Of a stretch of DNA of 64,000 bases, positions 25,428-33,726 are shown piece after piece (position 1 is the stretch's first letter; every line of letters starts with the position of its first letter). A model generated the notes under the pieces. The model was not told where the DNA came from and did no database searches. It worked only from the letters and a program-made list of their open reading frames with translations. Both the position numbers and the translations under genes were made by a program. The DNA lies in assembly GCA_963728475.1 (NCBI GenBank), contig CAVSKL010000004.1, positions 186,001 through 250,000 on the forward strand, given 5' to 3'. The stretch is from CAVSKL01 sp963728475 [NCBI: Candidatus Eiseniibacteriota bacterium] (GTDB taxonomy: Bacteria; Eisenbacteria; RBG-16-71-46; JABDJR01).

Positions 25428-27517
25428 GACTGCTCCTGGAGATCGGCACCGAAGCCATCCCCGCCGGATACCTGCCGCCGGCCCTGGCCGAGCTGGAGGA
25501 GCGCGCGCGCTCCGGACTCGCCGGCCTTCGCTTGTCGCCGCGCGAGCTGCGCGCCACCGGCACCGCCAAGCGGCTGGTGCTCCTGGCGGACGGGCTCCCC
25601 GAACGGCAGGCAGACCTCACCCGCGAGGTGTCCGGCCCCCGGGCCGACATCGCGTTCAAGGACGGAAAGCCCACCAAGGCCGCCGAGGGATTCGCCCGCA
25701 AGAACGGGATCGCGGTGGACGCGCTGGAAGAGGTGGCCACCGACAAGGGAACCTTCGTGATGGCGCGGGTCCACGAGGCGGGCCGCGACGCCCGCGAGGT
25801 GCTGGCGGAGTTCCTGCCCGCGCTGGCGGCCGGGCTCACCTGGCCCAAGACCATGCGCTGGGACGACGGCGGATTCCGCTTCCCGCGCCCGGTGCGCTGG
25901 GTGGTGTCGCTCCTCGACCACAACCCGCTTCCGCTGACGGTCGGGGGCCTGGAGTCGGGGATCGAGACCCGCGGCCACCGGCTGGTGGCCCCGGGCCCCC
26001 ACCCGGTGGGCGACGCCTCGCGGCTTCACGAGGTGCTGGAGTCGGTGGGGGTGTTGCTGGAACCCGACGAGCGCCGGAAGCGGATCGTGGAGGGACTGGC
26101 GGCGGCGGCCGACCGGGCCGGGGGACGGGTGATCCAGGACCCGGGCCTGCTGGACGAGGTCGTGTTCCTGGCCGAGCTTCCCACCGTGTTGTCGGGGAGC
26201 TTCGACCAAGCGTACCTGGAACTCCCCCGCGAGGTGGTGGTGACCGCCATGCGGTCCCACCAGCGCTATTTCGCGGTGGAGGACGCGGCCGGGAAGCTCA
26301 TGCCCCACTTCCTGGTGGTGTGCGACGGCGATTGGGACGACCCATCGCACGTGATCGCCGGCAACGAGCGGGTGCTCCGCGCGCGCCTCGCCGACGCCCG
26401 CTTCTACTGGGACGTGGACAACCGGAAGGGACTCCCGGCCCTGGCCGAGTCGCTCAGAAACGTGGTCTGGCTCGAGAAGGTCGGCTCGGTGCACGGGAAG
26501 GCCGGACGGGTGGAGGAGCTGGTCGACGTGCTGGGGCGGGCCTGGTACCCCAAGCAATGGAGCGAACTCCGCGACGACGCCCTCCGGGCGGCGCGGCTGG
26601 CCAAGGCGGACCTGGCGAGCGAGATGATCAAGGACGGGAAGGAGTTCACCGGCCTCCAGGGGATCATGGGCTCGCGCTATGCACAGGCCCAGAACGAGCC
26701 CGGAACGGTGGTCGCGGCGCTGGCCGAACAGTACCTGCCGCGAGGGGCCTCGGATCCCCTGCCCCGGACCCCGGTAGGTACCGCGCTGGCCGCCGCCGAC
26801 CGGCTGGACACCATCGCGGGTTGCTGGGCGGCGGGGTTCGTGCCGTCGGGCTCGCAGGATCCCTATGCCCTCCGGCGCGCGGCCAACGGGCTGGTGCGGA
26901 TGCTGCTCGAGAAGGAGTTGCATGCGTCCCTCCGCGGCCTGGTGCGGGCGGCGGTGGCGCTCCTCCCGGAGTCCGCGCGCCGGGCGGCCCTGGCCGAGGA
27001 CATCCTGGAGTTCTTCCGGGACCGGACGGCGTTCTTCCTCCGGGAGCGCGGCATCACCTACGACGTGGTGGACGCGGTGCTGGCCGCCGACTTCGACGAC
27101 CCCCTGGACGCCCTGGCCCGCGCCGGAGCGCTGGCGGCGATCCGCGGGCAGGAGGAACTGGAGCGGCTGGTCATCGGGTTCAAGCGCGCGGCCAACATCC
27201 TCAAGGGCGTGGACGAGGCGGCGCTGCCGGCCATGCCGGAAGTCTCCTGGGCCGGCGCCCACGGCACCGAGAAACTCCTCCACGACCGCTGCGTCGAGAT
27301 CCGGAAATCGGCGGCGGAGGCGGGCTCGGACTACGCCGCGGTTCTCCGCGAGCTGCTCCAGCTGCGGGAGCCGGTGGACCGGTTCTTCGAGGACGTGATG
27401 GTGATGTCCGAGGACCCGGTCGAGCGCGGCCGCCGGCTGGCGATCCTGTCCGAGGCGCGGGCGCTCCTCGGACACGTGTTCGACCCGTCGCGGATCGTGA
27501 TCGAGGGGGAGCCGTAG
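25424..27517 (+). CDS. glyS: Glycyl-tRNA synthetase beta subunit
   Basis: This 697-residue beta subunit binds tRNA-Gly. It begins [20 protein letters not shown] at a GTG overlapping the glyQ stop by 4 nt. Family blocks include [40 protein letters not shown], an internal HD-like domain ([19 protein letters not shown]), and the C-terminal DALR-like anticodon region. The gene converges on the minus-strand thioredoxin-like gene, with 174 nt between the stops and no clear T-run terminator. Confidence 0.97.
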   Translation: MRLLLEIGTEAIPAGYLPPALAELEERARSGLAGLRLSPRELRATGTAKRLVLLADGLPERQADLTREVSGPRADIAFKDGKPTKAAEGFARKNGIAVDALEEVATDKGTFVMARVHEAGRDAREVLAEFLPALAAGLTWPKTMRWDDGGFRFPRPVRWVVSLLDHNPLPLTVGGLESGIETRGHRLVAPGPHPVGDASRLHEVLESVGVLLEPDERRKRIVEGLAAAADRAGGRVIQDPGLLDEVVFLAELPTVLSGSFDQAYLELPREVVVTAMRSHQRYFAVEDAAGKLMPHFLVVCDGDWDDPSHVIAGNERVLRARLADARFYWDVDNRKGLPALAESLRNVVWLEKVGSVHGKAGRVEELVDVLGRAWYPKQWSELRDDALRAARLAKADLASEMIKDGKEFTGLQGIMGSRYAQAQNEPGTVVAALAEQYLPRGASDPLPRTPVGTALAAADRLDTIAGCWAAGFVPSGSQDPYALRRAANGLVRMLLEKELHASLRGLVRAAVALLPESARRAALAEDILEFFRDRTAFFLRERGITYDVVDAVLAADFDDPLDALARAGALAAIRGQEELERLVIGFKRAANILKGVDEAALPAMPEVSWAGAHGTEKLLHDRCVEIRKSAAEAGSDYAAVLRELLQLREPVDRFFEDVMVMSEDPVERGRRLAILSEARALLGHVFDPSRIVIEGEP

Positions 27518-27691
27518 CCTCGATCGGTCAAGAACGAGGCGCGGCCGGTGGGATGCCCAGACGATGTGGGGGCCGGCGGCGGCGTCCTCGCGAAGGGCGA
27601 CGGCTCCCCGGATAGCGCCGGCCGCCGCCGATTGGCGCCGGCAACCGCCCTGTCCTCCGGGCATGTCCCGAACGCCGCCGCACCCGGAATG

Positions 27692-29047
27692 CTAGGAGCC
27701 CCCCAGCCGCTTTTCCAACCGCGCGATCGTCCCCTTCGACTGTTGCTCGGGGGGCATGGCGCGGGCCTCGGTGAGCGCCTGTTCCAGCGCTTGCCTGGCT
27801 CCGGCGGTGTCCGCGCGGGCGGTCAGGATGTCGGCTCGGTTGACCAGGATCCGGAGCTTCCGCGGCCCATACGCCCGGGCCAGGGCGCGGTCGCAGGCCT
27901 GGAGCGCCTCGTCGAGCTTCCCCATGGCCTGATACGCCACCGCGAGCCGCGCGGGCGGGTTGTAGTCGCCGGGGAGATCGCGCTCGGACTGCTGCAGCAT
28001 CGGAATCGCCCGCTCCGGCTCGCCCAGCTCCAGGTAGGCGCCGAGCCGGTGGGAGTCGAACACCGCGCGCTCCTCGGGCGTTGCGGCCTTGGCCGCCTCG
28101 CCTTCCAGGAACGCCGCCCAGTCCTCCGCGGTGGCGTGGGCGGCGGTGGAATCGCCCGCCTCCTTCTCGACGTCGATGAGCGAGCCGAAGAGCGAGGAGC
28201 GGTCGTCGGCGGCCACCGGGATCGAACGGTCGGCCACCACCTCGCGGGAATCGGCCGTGAGCGTCTTCAGGAGCCCCGCCCGCGCGGTGTCCTCCGGCGA
28301 GAGCATCAGGGCGCCGTAAAGCCCCACCCCGGCCACGTTCGCCGCGGACGGCGTCCGCCGCACGTGGGGGTAGCTCTCGGCGGCGAGCCGCGCCGCCTCC
28401 AGGTTGTCGCCGTTCATCTGGAGGGAGTAGAGGAGCGCTTCGTCGGCCATGGGGTAGCCCGCCCACTCCGGTCCGCCCGCCGCCATCGCGGCGCGGTAGG
28501 CGGCGATGGCGCCGGCCGCGTTCCCGGCGGCGTAGAGCGACTCGGCCTCGGCGACCGCACGGTCGGCGGGGGGGAGGGTAGCGCCCGCGAACGCCTGGTA
28601 CCCCGCGTCCAGGAAGTCCTGGAGTTGCGCCACGGTGGCGCCGCCCAGCCGGCGGGCCACCACCTGCTCGTTCCGGGGATCGAGGATGAAATAGGTGGGA
28701 AGCCCCTGCACGTGGAGGGCGGCGACCTGGGCCGCGTTCTCCGCCCGTTCGGTGTTCAGCTCCAGCCAGACGAACCGCCCGGCCTCACCCGCGAGGGCCT
28801 TGTCCGTGAAGACGAAGGCCTTCATCGAGCGGCAGGTGTGTCACCAGGGCGCCCAGGTCTCGACGAAGAGCGGAAGCTTGCGCTCGCGGGCGGTCTGAAG
28901 CGCCCCCGCGTAGTCGTCCTGCACGAAGGGGAGGACGAGCGCGTCCGCCTTGGCCGCGGCGGTGCCGCCGCCCGAGGCTCCGGGCGGGCCGGACCGGCAG
29001 GCGGCCAGGGTCAGGGCGAGAAAGAAAACCACGGCGGCGTATTTCAC
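27692..29047 (-). CDS. Thioredoxin-like TPR lipoprotein with in-frame UGA (candidate selenoprotein)
   Basis: Read through one TGA (28843-28841), the frame gives 451 residues. The GTG start at 29047 opens a lipoprotein signal (VVFFLALTLAAC, lipid on C17). A thioredoxin fold follows: KLPLFVETWAPW, then residue 69 = UGA, then HTCRSMKAFVF, then the cis-proline GLPTYFILDP. Every standard family member has cysteine where the UGA stands (WCxxC), so the site reads U-H-T-C. A hairpin with loop GGCC begins 14 nt after the UGA (28826-28811). About 300 C-terminal residues are TPR-like. No frameshift is involved: both halves share one frame. Conventional gene calling would give a truncated 27692-28825 gene lacking the signal and active site. 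The alternative is a nonsense mutation. No sel genes are in the window. Confidence 0.75.
28811..28826 (-). promoter_or_regulatory. SECIS-like hairpin downstream of the in-frame UGA
   Basis: On the mRNA, GAUGAA pairs with UUCGUC around the tetraloop GGCC. The loop starts 20 nt after the UGA, within the 16-37 nt window known for bacterial SECIS elements, and its first two bases are G. An outer CCG/CGG pairing across a small internal loop that contains a U could extend the stem. The E. coli fdhF SECIS has a comparable GGUC-capped stem. Confidence 0.5.
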
Positions 29048-29130
29048 GGGCGGAAGGATATCAAACCCGGTCCATCCCGCGCTGCAATCTTTGTTCCGGG
29101 GTCCGGAGGAGCCTCCGGTGGAGGGCAGGC

Positions 29131-30129
29131 TCACGGTTCCGGGGCCCGGAAAAGCCTCCAGTAGAGGGCCAGGCTCACCAGGTAGGGGGCGAAGTAGTAG
29201 ACGGCGCGGAAGAGGATCGAGGCCAGGAGCGCGGTGTCGAAGGGCACCCCGAGAAGCGCGTAGATCCCGGCCATGGAGCCCTCCTGCACCCCCAGCCCCC
29301 CCGGCACCATGGAGAGCTGCCCCGCCGCCATCCCGATCGCGAACCCGGTGAGGAGCGTCCCCGGCCCCACCGGATGGCCGAGGGCGGCGAAGCAGAACCC
29401 CAGGGCGGCGGTGGAGGCCAGCCAGTCCACCGCCACCAGCGCCACCGGGATCGCGAACCCGCCGGGATGGGTGCGGGCGGCCTCGGTCCCCCGGGTGAGT
29501 CCTCGGTCCAACGCGGCCAGGCTCGCCGGCGGCTCGCGGCGCAGGACCGCCCGGCACGCCGCTCCCACCCAGCCCAGCGCCCGCCGCCGGAATCCGCGGT
29601 GCACGAGGAGGAAGAACGCGGCCAGCGCGGCCAGGATCAGGGCCCCCACCGCCGTCCACAGCGCCGCCCGCCCCGCCCCCTCCATCGGACGGAGGGTGAG
29701 CAGGGCGGCCAGCCCCACCGGCACCAGGACCAGGATCGCGAGGTTGTTGAGATAGGAATGGATGAGGGACGGCGCCAGCACGTCGGCCACCGGGATCCCC
29801 CGCCGCTTGAGCGCGGCCAGCCGGATCGAGTACCCGACGACCCCCGCGAACCCGAACAGGTGGTTCACCGCATAGGAAGCGAACGCGGTCAGAGCCAGGA
29901 ACCGGCGCGACACCGGGAGGTCGAAGAGCGCGGCCACCAGGGCGAAGCCGAACCCGAGCGCGGCGTGGGAGATCGCGGTGGCCCCGAGCGCGGCCCACAA
30001 CCACCGCCATTCGGCCCGGGCCAGCACGCCCCGGATTTCGCCCCAGTCCGCCGCGGCCACGACCGCCCCCGCCACCGCCACCGCCAGCAGGAACACGACG
30101 AGGAGCCGCGCCCGGCTCGCCCCGCTCAT
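29131..30129 (-). CDS. Lysylphosphatidylglycerol synthase TM-region/flippase-like protein
   Basis: This is a 332-residue polytopic membrane protein with about eight hydrophobic segments. It matches the UPF0104/LPG-synthase transmembrane family: FASYAVNHLFGFAGVVGYSIR, the long loop, and the late GMAAGQLSMVPGGLGVQEGSMAG motif. This part of MprF flips aminoacylated phosphatidylglycerol to the outer leaflet. It is encoded apart from, but overlapping by 4 nt with, the synthase-like gene upstream. ATG 30129 is preferred over an upstream start at 30213, which would fall inside that gene. Confidence 0.85.
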   Translation of the reverse strand: MSGASRARLLVVFLLAVAVAGAVVAAADWGEIRGVLARAEWRWLWAALGATAISHAALGFGFALVAALFDLPVSRRFLALTAFASYAVNHLFGFAGVVGYSIRLAALKRRGIPVADVLAPSLIHSYLNNLAILVLVPVGLAALLTLRPMEGAGRAALWTAVGALILAALAAFFLLVHRGFRRRALGWVGAACRAVLRREPPASLAALDRGLTRGTEAARTHPGGFAIPVALVAVDWLASTAALGFCFAALGHPVGPGTLLTGFAIGMAAGQLSMVPGGLGVQEGSMAGIYALLGVPFDTALLASILFRAVYYFAPYLVSLALYWRLFRAPEP

Positions 30130-31796
30130 CCCTCGGTGGCCCGGGTGAGGGCGATCGCGGTCCGCACCAGCCCCGCCGGCCCCCCCTGGTAGACCAGGAA
30201 CCGCTCCTCCCACACCGGCTCGAACTTGGCCTTGTAGCTCCGGAGCCCCTTGTAGGAGAAGAAGCGGTTCAGCCGCTCGTAGACCTGATGCATCGCGCGC
30301 TCCTCCAGCGAAGCCCCCGGCCGGTCCCCCACCCCGCTGAACGGGGCCAGCCCCAGATTGAACGTCCGGTACCCCCTCTCCCGGAGCGCCAGCAGGAGTT
30401 CGATGAACAGGAAGTCCATGACCCCGTTCGGCACCTCCCGCCGGTGGCGCATGAGATCGACAGTCGCGTCCCCCGCCCGGTAGGACGGAATCTCGTTCAC
30501 GAACGCGATGACCCGGCCGTCCGCATCGCGGGCGGAGAAGAGCGGGGTCCCCGCCACGTAGTTCCGGTCGAAGGTGCCCAGGGTGAAGGTGCGCTCACGC
30601 CGCCCCGGGATGCTCAGCCACTCGTCCGAGACCTCGGCCACGGCACGCAGGAGTTCGGGGTCGTGCGGCGGGACGTGCCGCCGGCCGGTCACGCCCAGCT
30701 CACTCACCTTGCGGCGGACCCGGCGGATGTCCTTCTTCTCCGAGGTCACCGCCGCGAAGCGCTCCAGGTCGACCACCGCGTCCTCGCCCGCTTTGAGCAC
30801 CTGGAAGCCGAGCCGCTTGTAGAGCGGCACCAGCTCGGGCAGCACCTGGTGGAACGCGGGGTACCAGCCGTTCTCGGCCGAGCGCACCGCGAAGTCTCGG
30901 ATCAGGGCGGGAAAGGCCTCGGCCGGCCCCACCGGATCGCCCAGGGCCAGCGCCACCCCCCATGCCACCTTGTAGGCGATGGCCGCCGACTCGTCGTCGT
31001 TGAAAAAGTAGGACTTGTCCGGCCAGAGCTTGAAGTAGTCGAGGGCCGAGCGTCCGTGCCGCTCCAGAAGCTCGGCGGTGCGCGCGCGCTCGTGGGGAAG
31101 GGTGCGAAGGCGATGGGCGAGAGGGCGGAAGAGGCTGAACGCGGCGAAGGCGATGGCCGCCCCGCCCATGATGCTCAGGGAATCCAGGAACCAGTGGGCG
31201 CGGTGGGTGTGCGCGTGCAGGTCGCCGTTGCCGACCAGCGCGTACTCCCGGAGGGTGCGGACGAGGGCTTCGCCCACCTGGAAGTTCATACCCAAGTCGC
31301 GCCGGTCCAGCCACCAGAACCCCAGGGTGCCGTAGGCGAGGGCGACGAGGAGGCTGAGCGCCACCAGCGCCAGGCCCTGGGCGATCGAGGACGGTTCGCT
31401 CCGCACCGTGAACCGGCGGCGGAAGACGATGAGGAAGGCGGCGGCCAGCCCGGCGGGAAGCGCGCCGGTGAGATGCCGCCCCGCCCCCCCGTGGGCGACC
31501 ACCGCCGCCAATGACGCCGCCAGGGCCAGCCACCAGGCCAGGTGTTTGCGCTGGAACAGGTTCACCGACAGGTAGATCAGCATGAATCCGAGCACGGCGG
31601 TGATGGACCGGGCCCAGTGGTGGAAGCCGAAGGGGAGGAACCACGCGAAGAGTTCCGTTGGCCGCGGATAGCGGGTGGCCAGGACCTGCGCCACGGTCGC
31701 GATGCCGTTGATGAGGGCGACGAAGGCGGTGATCCAGACCGCCCAGTGACGCCGGTCGGGGCGAGGGAGAGATTCGGTGCCCTCGATGGTTTCCAT
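30126..31796 (-). CDS. MprF-type phosphatidylglycerol lysyltransferase-domain protein (DUF2156)
   Basis: A protein of about 556 residues. Six or so membrane helices fill the first 240 residues. A cytoplasmic double-GNAT DUF2156 domain follows, with FKLWPDKSYFFNDDESAAIAY (partly), the MDFLFIELLLALRERGYRTFNLGLAPFSG core, and LNRFFSYKGLRSYKAKFEPVW. The domain transfers an amino acid, usually lysine, from aminoacyl-tRNA to phosphatidylglycerol and lowers surface charge. Donor specificity cannot be read off. ATG 31796 is chosen for its hydrophilic start; a GTG at 31835 is possible. The overlap with the flippase-like gene means the two halves of MprF are co-translated. Confidence 0.85.
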   Translation of the reverse strand: METIEGTESLPRPDRRHWAVWITAFVALINGIATVAQVLATRYPRPTELFAWFLPFGFHHWARSITAVLGFMLIYLSVNLFQRKHLAWWLALAASLAAVVAHGGAGRHLTGALPAGLAAAFLIVFRRRFTVRSEPSSIAQGLALVALSLLVALAYGTLGFWWLDRRDLGMNFQVGEALVRTLREYALVGNGDLHAHTHRAHWFLDSLSIMGGAAIAFAAFSLFRPLAHRLRTLPHERARTAELLERHGRSALDYFKLWPDKSYFFNDDESAAIAYKVAWGVALALGDPVGPAEAFPALIRDFAVRSAENGWYPAFHQVLPELVPLYKRLGFQVLKAGEDAVVDLERFAAVTSEKKDIRRVRRKVSELGVTGRRHVPPHDPELLRAVAEVSDEWLSIPGRRERTFTLGTFDRNYVAGTPLFSARDADGRVIAFVNEIPSYRAGDATVDLMRHRREVPNGVMDFLFIELLLALRERGYRTFNLGLAPFSGVGDRPGASLEERAMHQVYERLNRFFSYKGLRSYKAKFEPVWEERFLVYQGGPAGLVRTAIALTRATEG

Positions 31797-31964
31797 TCGA
31801 TTCCCGGCGACCCCCTGCGCACTCACGGCGTTCACGAAGCGGGGGAGGCGGGCGGCTTCCCTCCTGGAGTGGCTTCCGGCTCCCCGCGCCGATAGTATGG
31901 AGGGAGGGTTGCGGAATCGCCAGGGCCGGCTGGAAATGCGACCGCTCCCGCCGGATGGGCCGGA

Positions 31965-33431
31965 CTAGCGGGCGGGGACGAACCTCTGGATGCGAAGGTT
32001 GCCGTTGTCCACCACGTACACCGAGCCGTCGGTGTCCACCGCGATGCCGAGGGGGTTCACGAATTGGCCCTCGTCCCCCCCCGGCGAGCCCCACAGGGTG
32101 AGGAAGCCGCCGTTGGCGTCGAACTTCTCGATCCGCCGGTTGCCCTGGTCCACCACGTAGACGTCGCCGCCGGCATCCACCGCGATCCCGGTGGGACGGT
32201 CGAGGTCGCCGGGCTCCTTCCCCGCGCTCCCCCAGCTCAGCAGGAACGCGCCGTCGGCGGTGTACTCGAGCACCGCGTCGCGCTGGAAGTCGGTGACGTA
32301 GACGTTGCCGGTGGGGCCGACGGCGATGCCGTAGGGGGTGAGGAACTGGCCGGGGGCATCCCCGCGCGAGCCCCAGATCCGGTCCGCGGAGCTGGAAGGG
32401 CCGGCCTGGACGTCCAGCCGCACCACGTGGCGCGCGTTGTAGTCGAGCACGTAGAGGCGGTGTTCCGCGTCGGCGGCCATGAGCCAGGGCAGATCGAAGA
32501 GGCCCACCCCGGACTTGTTGGGGCCCCAGCGCCCGGCGTACTGGCCGTCGGGCGTGAACATGATGACCCGGCCGTGGATTTCCTCGGTCCCGGTGTCGGA
32601 GATGAAGAGGTTGCCGTCGGGATCCACCGCCACCCCGACCGGCACGAACAGGTTCCCCAGCTTCCCGATGATGCTGTAGGTACGGGTGGTCCGGCCGTGG
32701 ACGTCATAGCGGTACACGCGGTTGGTGGAGGCGTCGCTCACGTAGACCGAACCGCGCCCGTCCACCGCCACGTCCTGGGGATCCTGGTAGATGTGGCCGT
32801 TGATCGCCCACCACGCCTCCGCGAAGACGGGAGGGGGCTCGGCCCGCGCCACCACGCGAATGTGGAAGGGAATGTCCCGGCAGGCGCCGTTCAGGCGGAT
32901 GATCCCGTCGTAGTTCCCGGTGCTGGTGGACGCGGTGAGCCGGGCCGAGATCTTCCAGCTGGTCGAACTCCGCGGCGCGATGGAGAAGCTGGAGTCGGAG
33001 CGGCCGGCCTGGAAGTCGATCGTGGGCGGGGTGCGTCCGGGAGCGCTGAAGTCCACTCCCACCCAGCCCTCGAGCGGCGTATTTCCGCCGGTGGAGTTGG
33101 TGTAGACGCGGTTGGTGAGGGTGAACTCGCGGATCACGGTCTGGGTGCCGGTGCCGGAGAGGGGAGGGAGGACGGCCCCGAAATCGATCGAATCCGGTGA
33201 GACCTCGCAGACCGCGGGGACGGGAGGGGCGGGCGCCTCCTTGCAACCGGCGAAGGCCACGACCAGGATCAAGACGAGCGGCAATGGGACCGACTTCCGG
33301 CCGGCGCGGGTTTGGTCGGATGGAAAACGAAGTCGGGTGATCAAGATTCGGACGTGAACTCCGCGGGCGAGTCGAGGAGGGGATACCGGCCCGGGTCCGC
33401 CCACAGATGCTTCCGAGCCGCTGCGGATCAT
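31965..33431 (-). CDS. NHL-repeat lipoprotein
   Basis: This is a 488-residue exported protein. After a long N-region comes a signal core and lipobox (PLVLILVVAFAGC). A beta domain (about 75-205) precedes six NHL repeats that form a propeller: DPQDVAVDGRGSVYVSDAST, VPVGVAVDPDGNLFISDTGT, TPYGIAVGPTGNVYVTDFQ, RPTGIAVDAGGDVYVVDQGN and NPLGIAVDTDGSVYVVDNGN are the clearest. The ligand is unknown. ATG 33431 is backed by GGGAGG 8-13 nt upstream but leaves about 45 residues before the hydrophobic core, so a TTG at 33344 is an alternative start. Confidence 0.8.
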   Translation of the reverse strand: MIRSGSEASVGGPGPVSPPRLARGVHVRILITRLRFPSDQTRAGRKSVPLPLVLILVVAFAGCKEAPAPPVPAVCEVSPDSIDFGAVLPPLSGTGTQTVIREFTLTNRVYTNSTGGNTPLEGWVGVDFSAPGRTPPTIDFQAGRSDSSFSIAPRSSTSWKISARLTASTSTGNYDGIIRLNGACRDIPFHIRVVARAEPPPVFAEAWWAINGHIYQDPQDVAVDGRGSVYVSDASTNRVYRYDVHGRTTRTYSIIGKLGNLFVPVGVAVDPDGNLFISDTGTEEIHGRVIMFTPDGQYAGRWGPNKSGVGLFDLPWLMAADAEHRLYVLDYNARHVVRLDVQAGPSSSADRIWGSRGDAPGQFLTPYGIAVGPTGNVYVTDFQRDAVLEYTADGAFLLSWGSAGKEPGDLDRPTGIAVDAGGDVYVVDQGNRRIEKFDANGGFLTLWGSPGGDEGQFVNPLGIAVDTDGSVYVVDNGNLRIQRFVPAR

Positions 33432-33726
33432 ACCATCCGCCTCCCGCTGTCACCCGGCCCGGAACGGGGCAGGGGTTCCTGAACCGGCCTCGCTCCCGGG
33501 CCGGTGTCGGAGAACCTACATTGAGGTAAGTTTTCCGACGAACCAGGTGTAAGAAAGAAATTACAGTAATAAATTCATAAAGCATCTAGTGTTCTTCGCC
33601 AGGCCGGGATACGCTGCCTGTCGGCCGTCCCGGTCGGTGCCCCGGCCCGGGCGGCCCTGGCCGCGGCGCATCGCCGCGCAATCCCCGCATCCCTTCACCT
33701 GTCCGGGGCACGGAGGTCCCTTCTTC
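33432..33726. other. Divergent intergenic region with A/T-rich core
   Basis: This stretch lies between two divergent exported-protein genes. Bases 33520-33595 are much richer in A and T than the surroundings (AAGAAAGAAATTACAGTAAT and following) and probably hold both promoters, but no -35/-10 pair with proper spacing stands out. No gene is seen. Confidence 0.4.

Noticed and set aside
28841-28843. Simple pseudogene explanation for the UGA in the thioredoxin-like gene
   Set aside because: Not excluded, but less likely: both flanking parts keep frame, composition and fold, the stop sits exactly on the one residue where Sec is expected, and a SECIS-like hairpin follows.
29103-29118. Perfect inverted repeat CCGGAGG-AG-CCTCCGG as a terminator between the flippase and thioredoxin-like genes
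   Set aside because: The stem is good but no T-run follows on either strand, so intrinsic termination is not supported.
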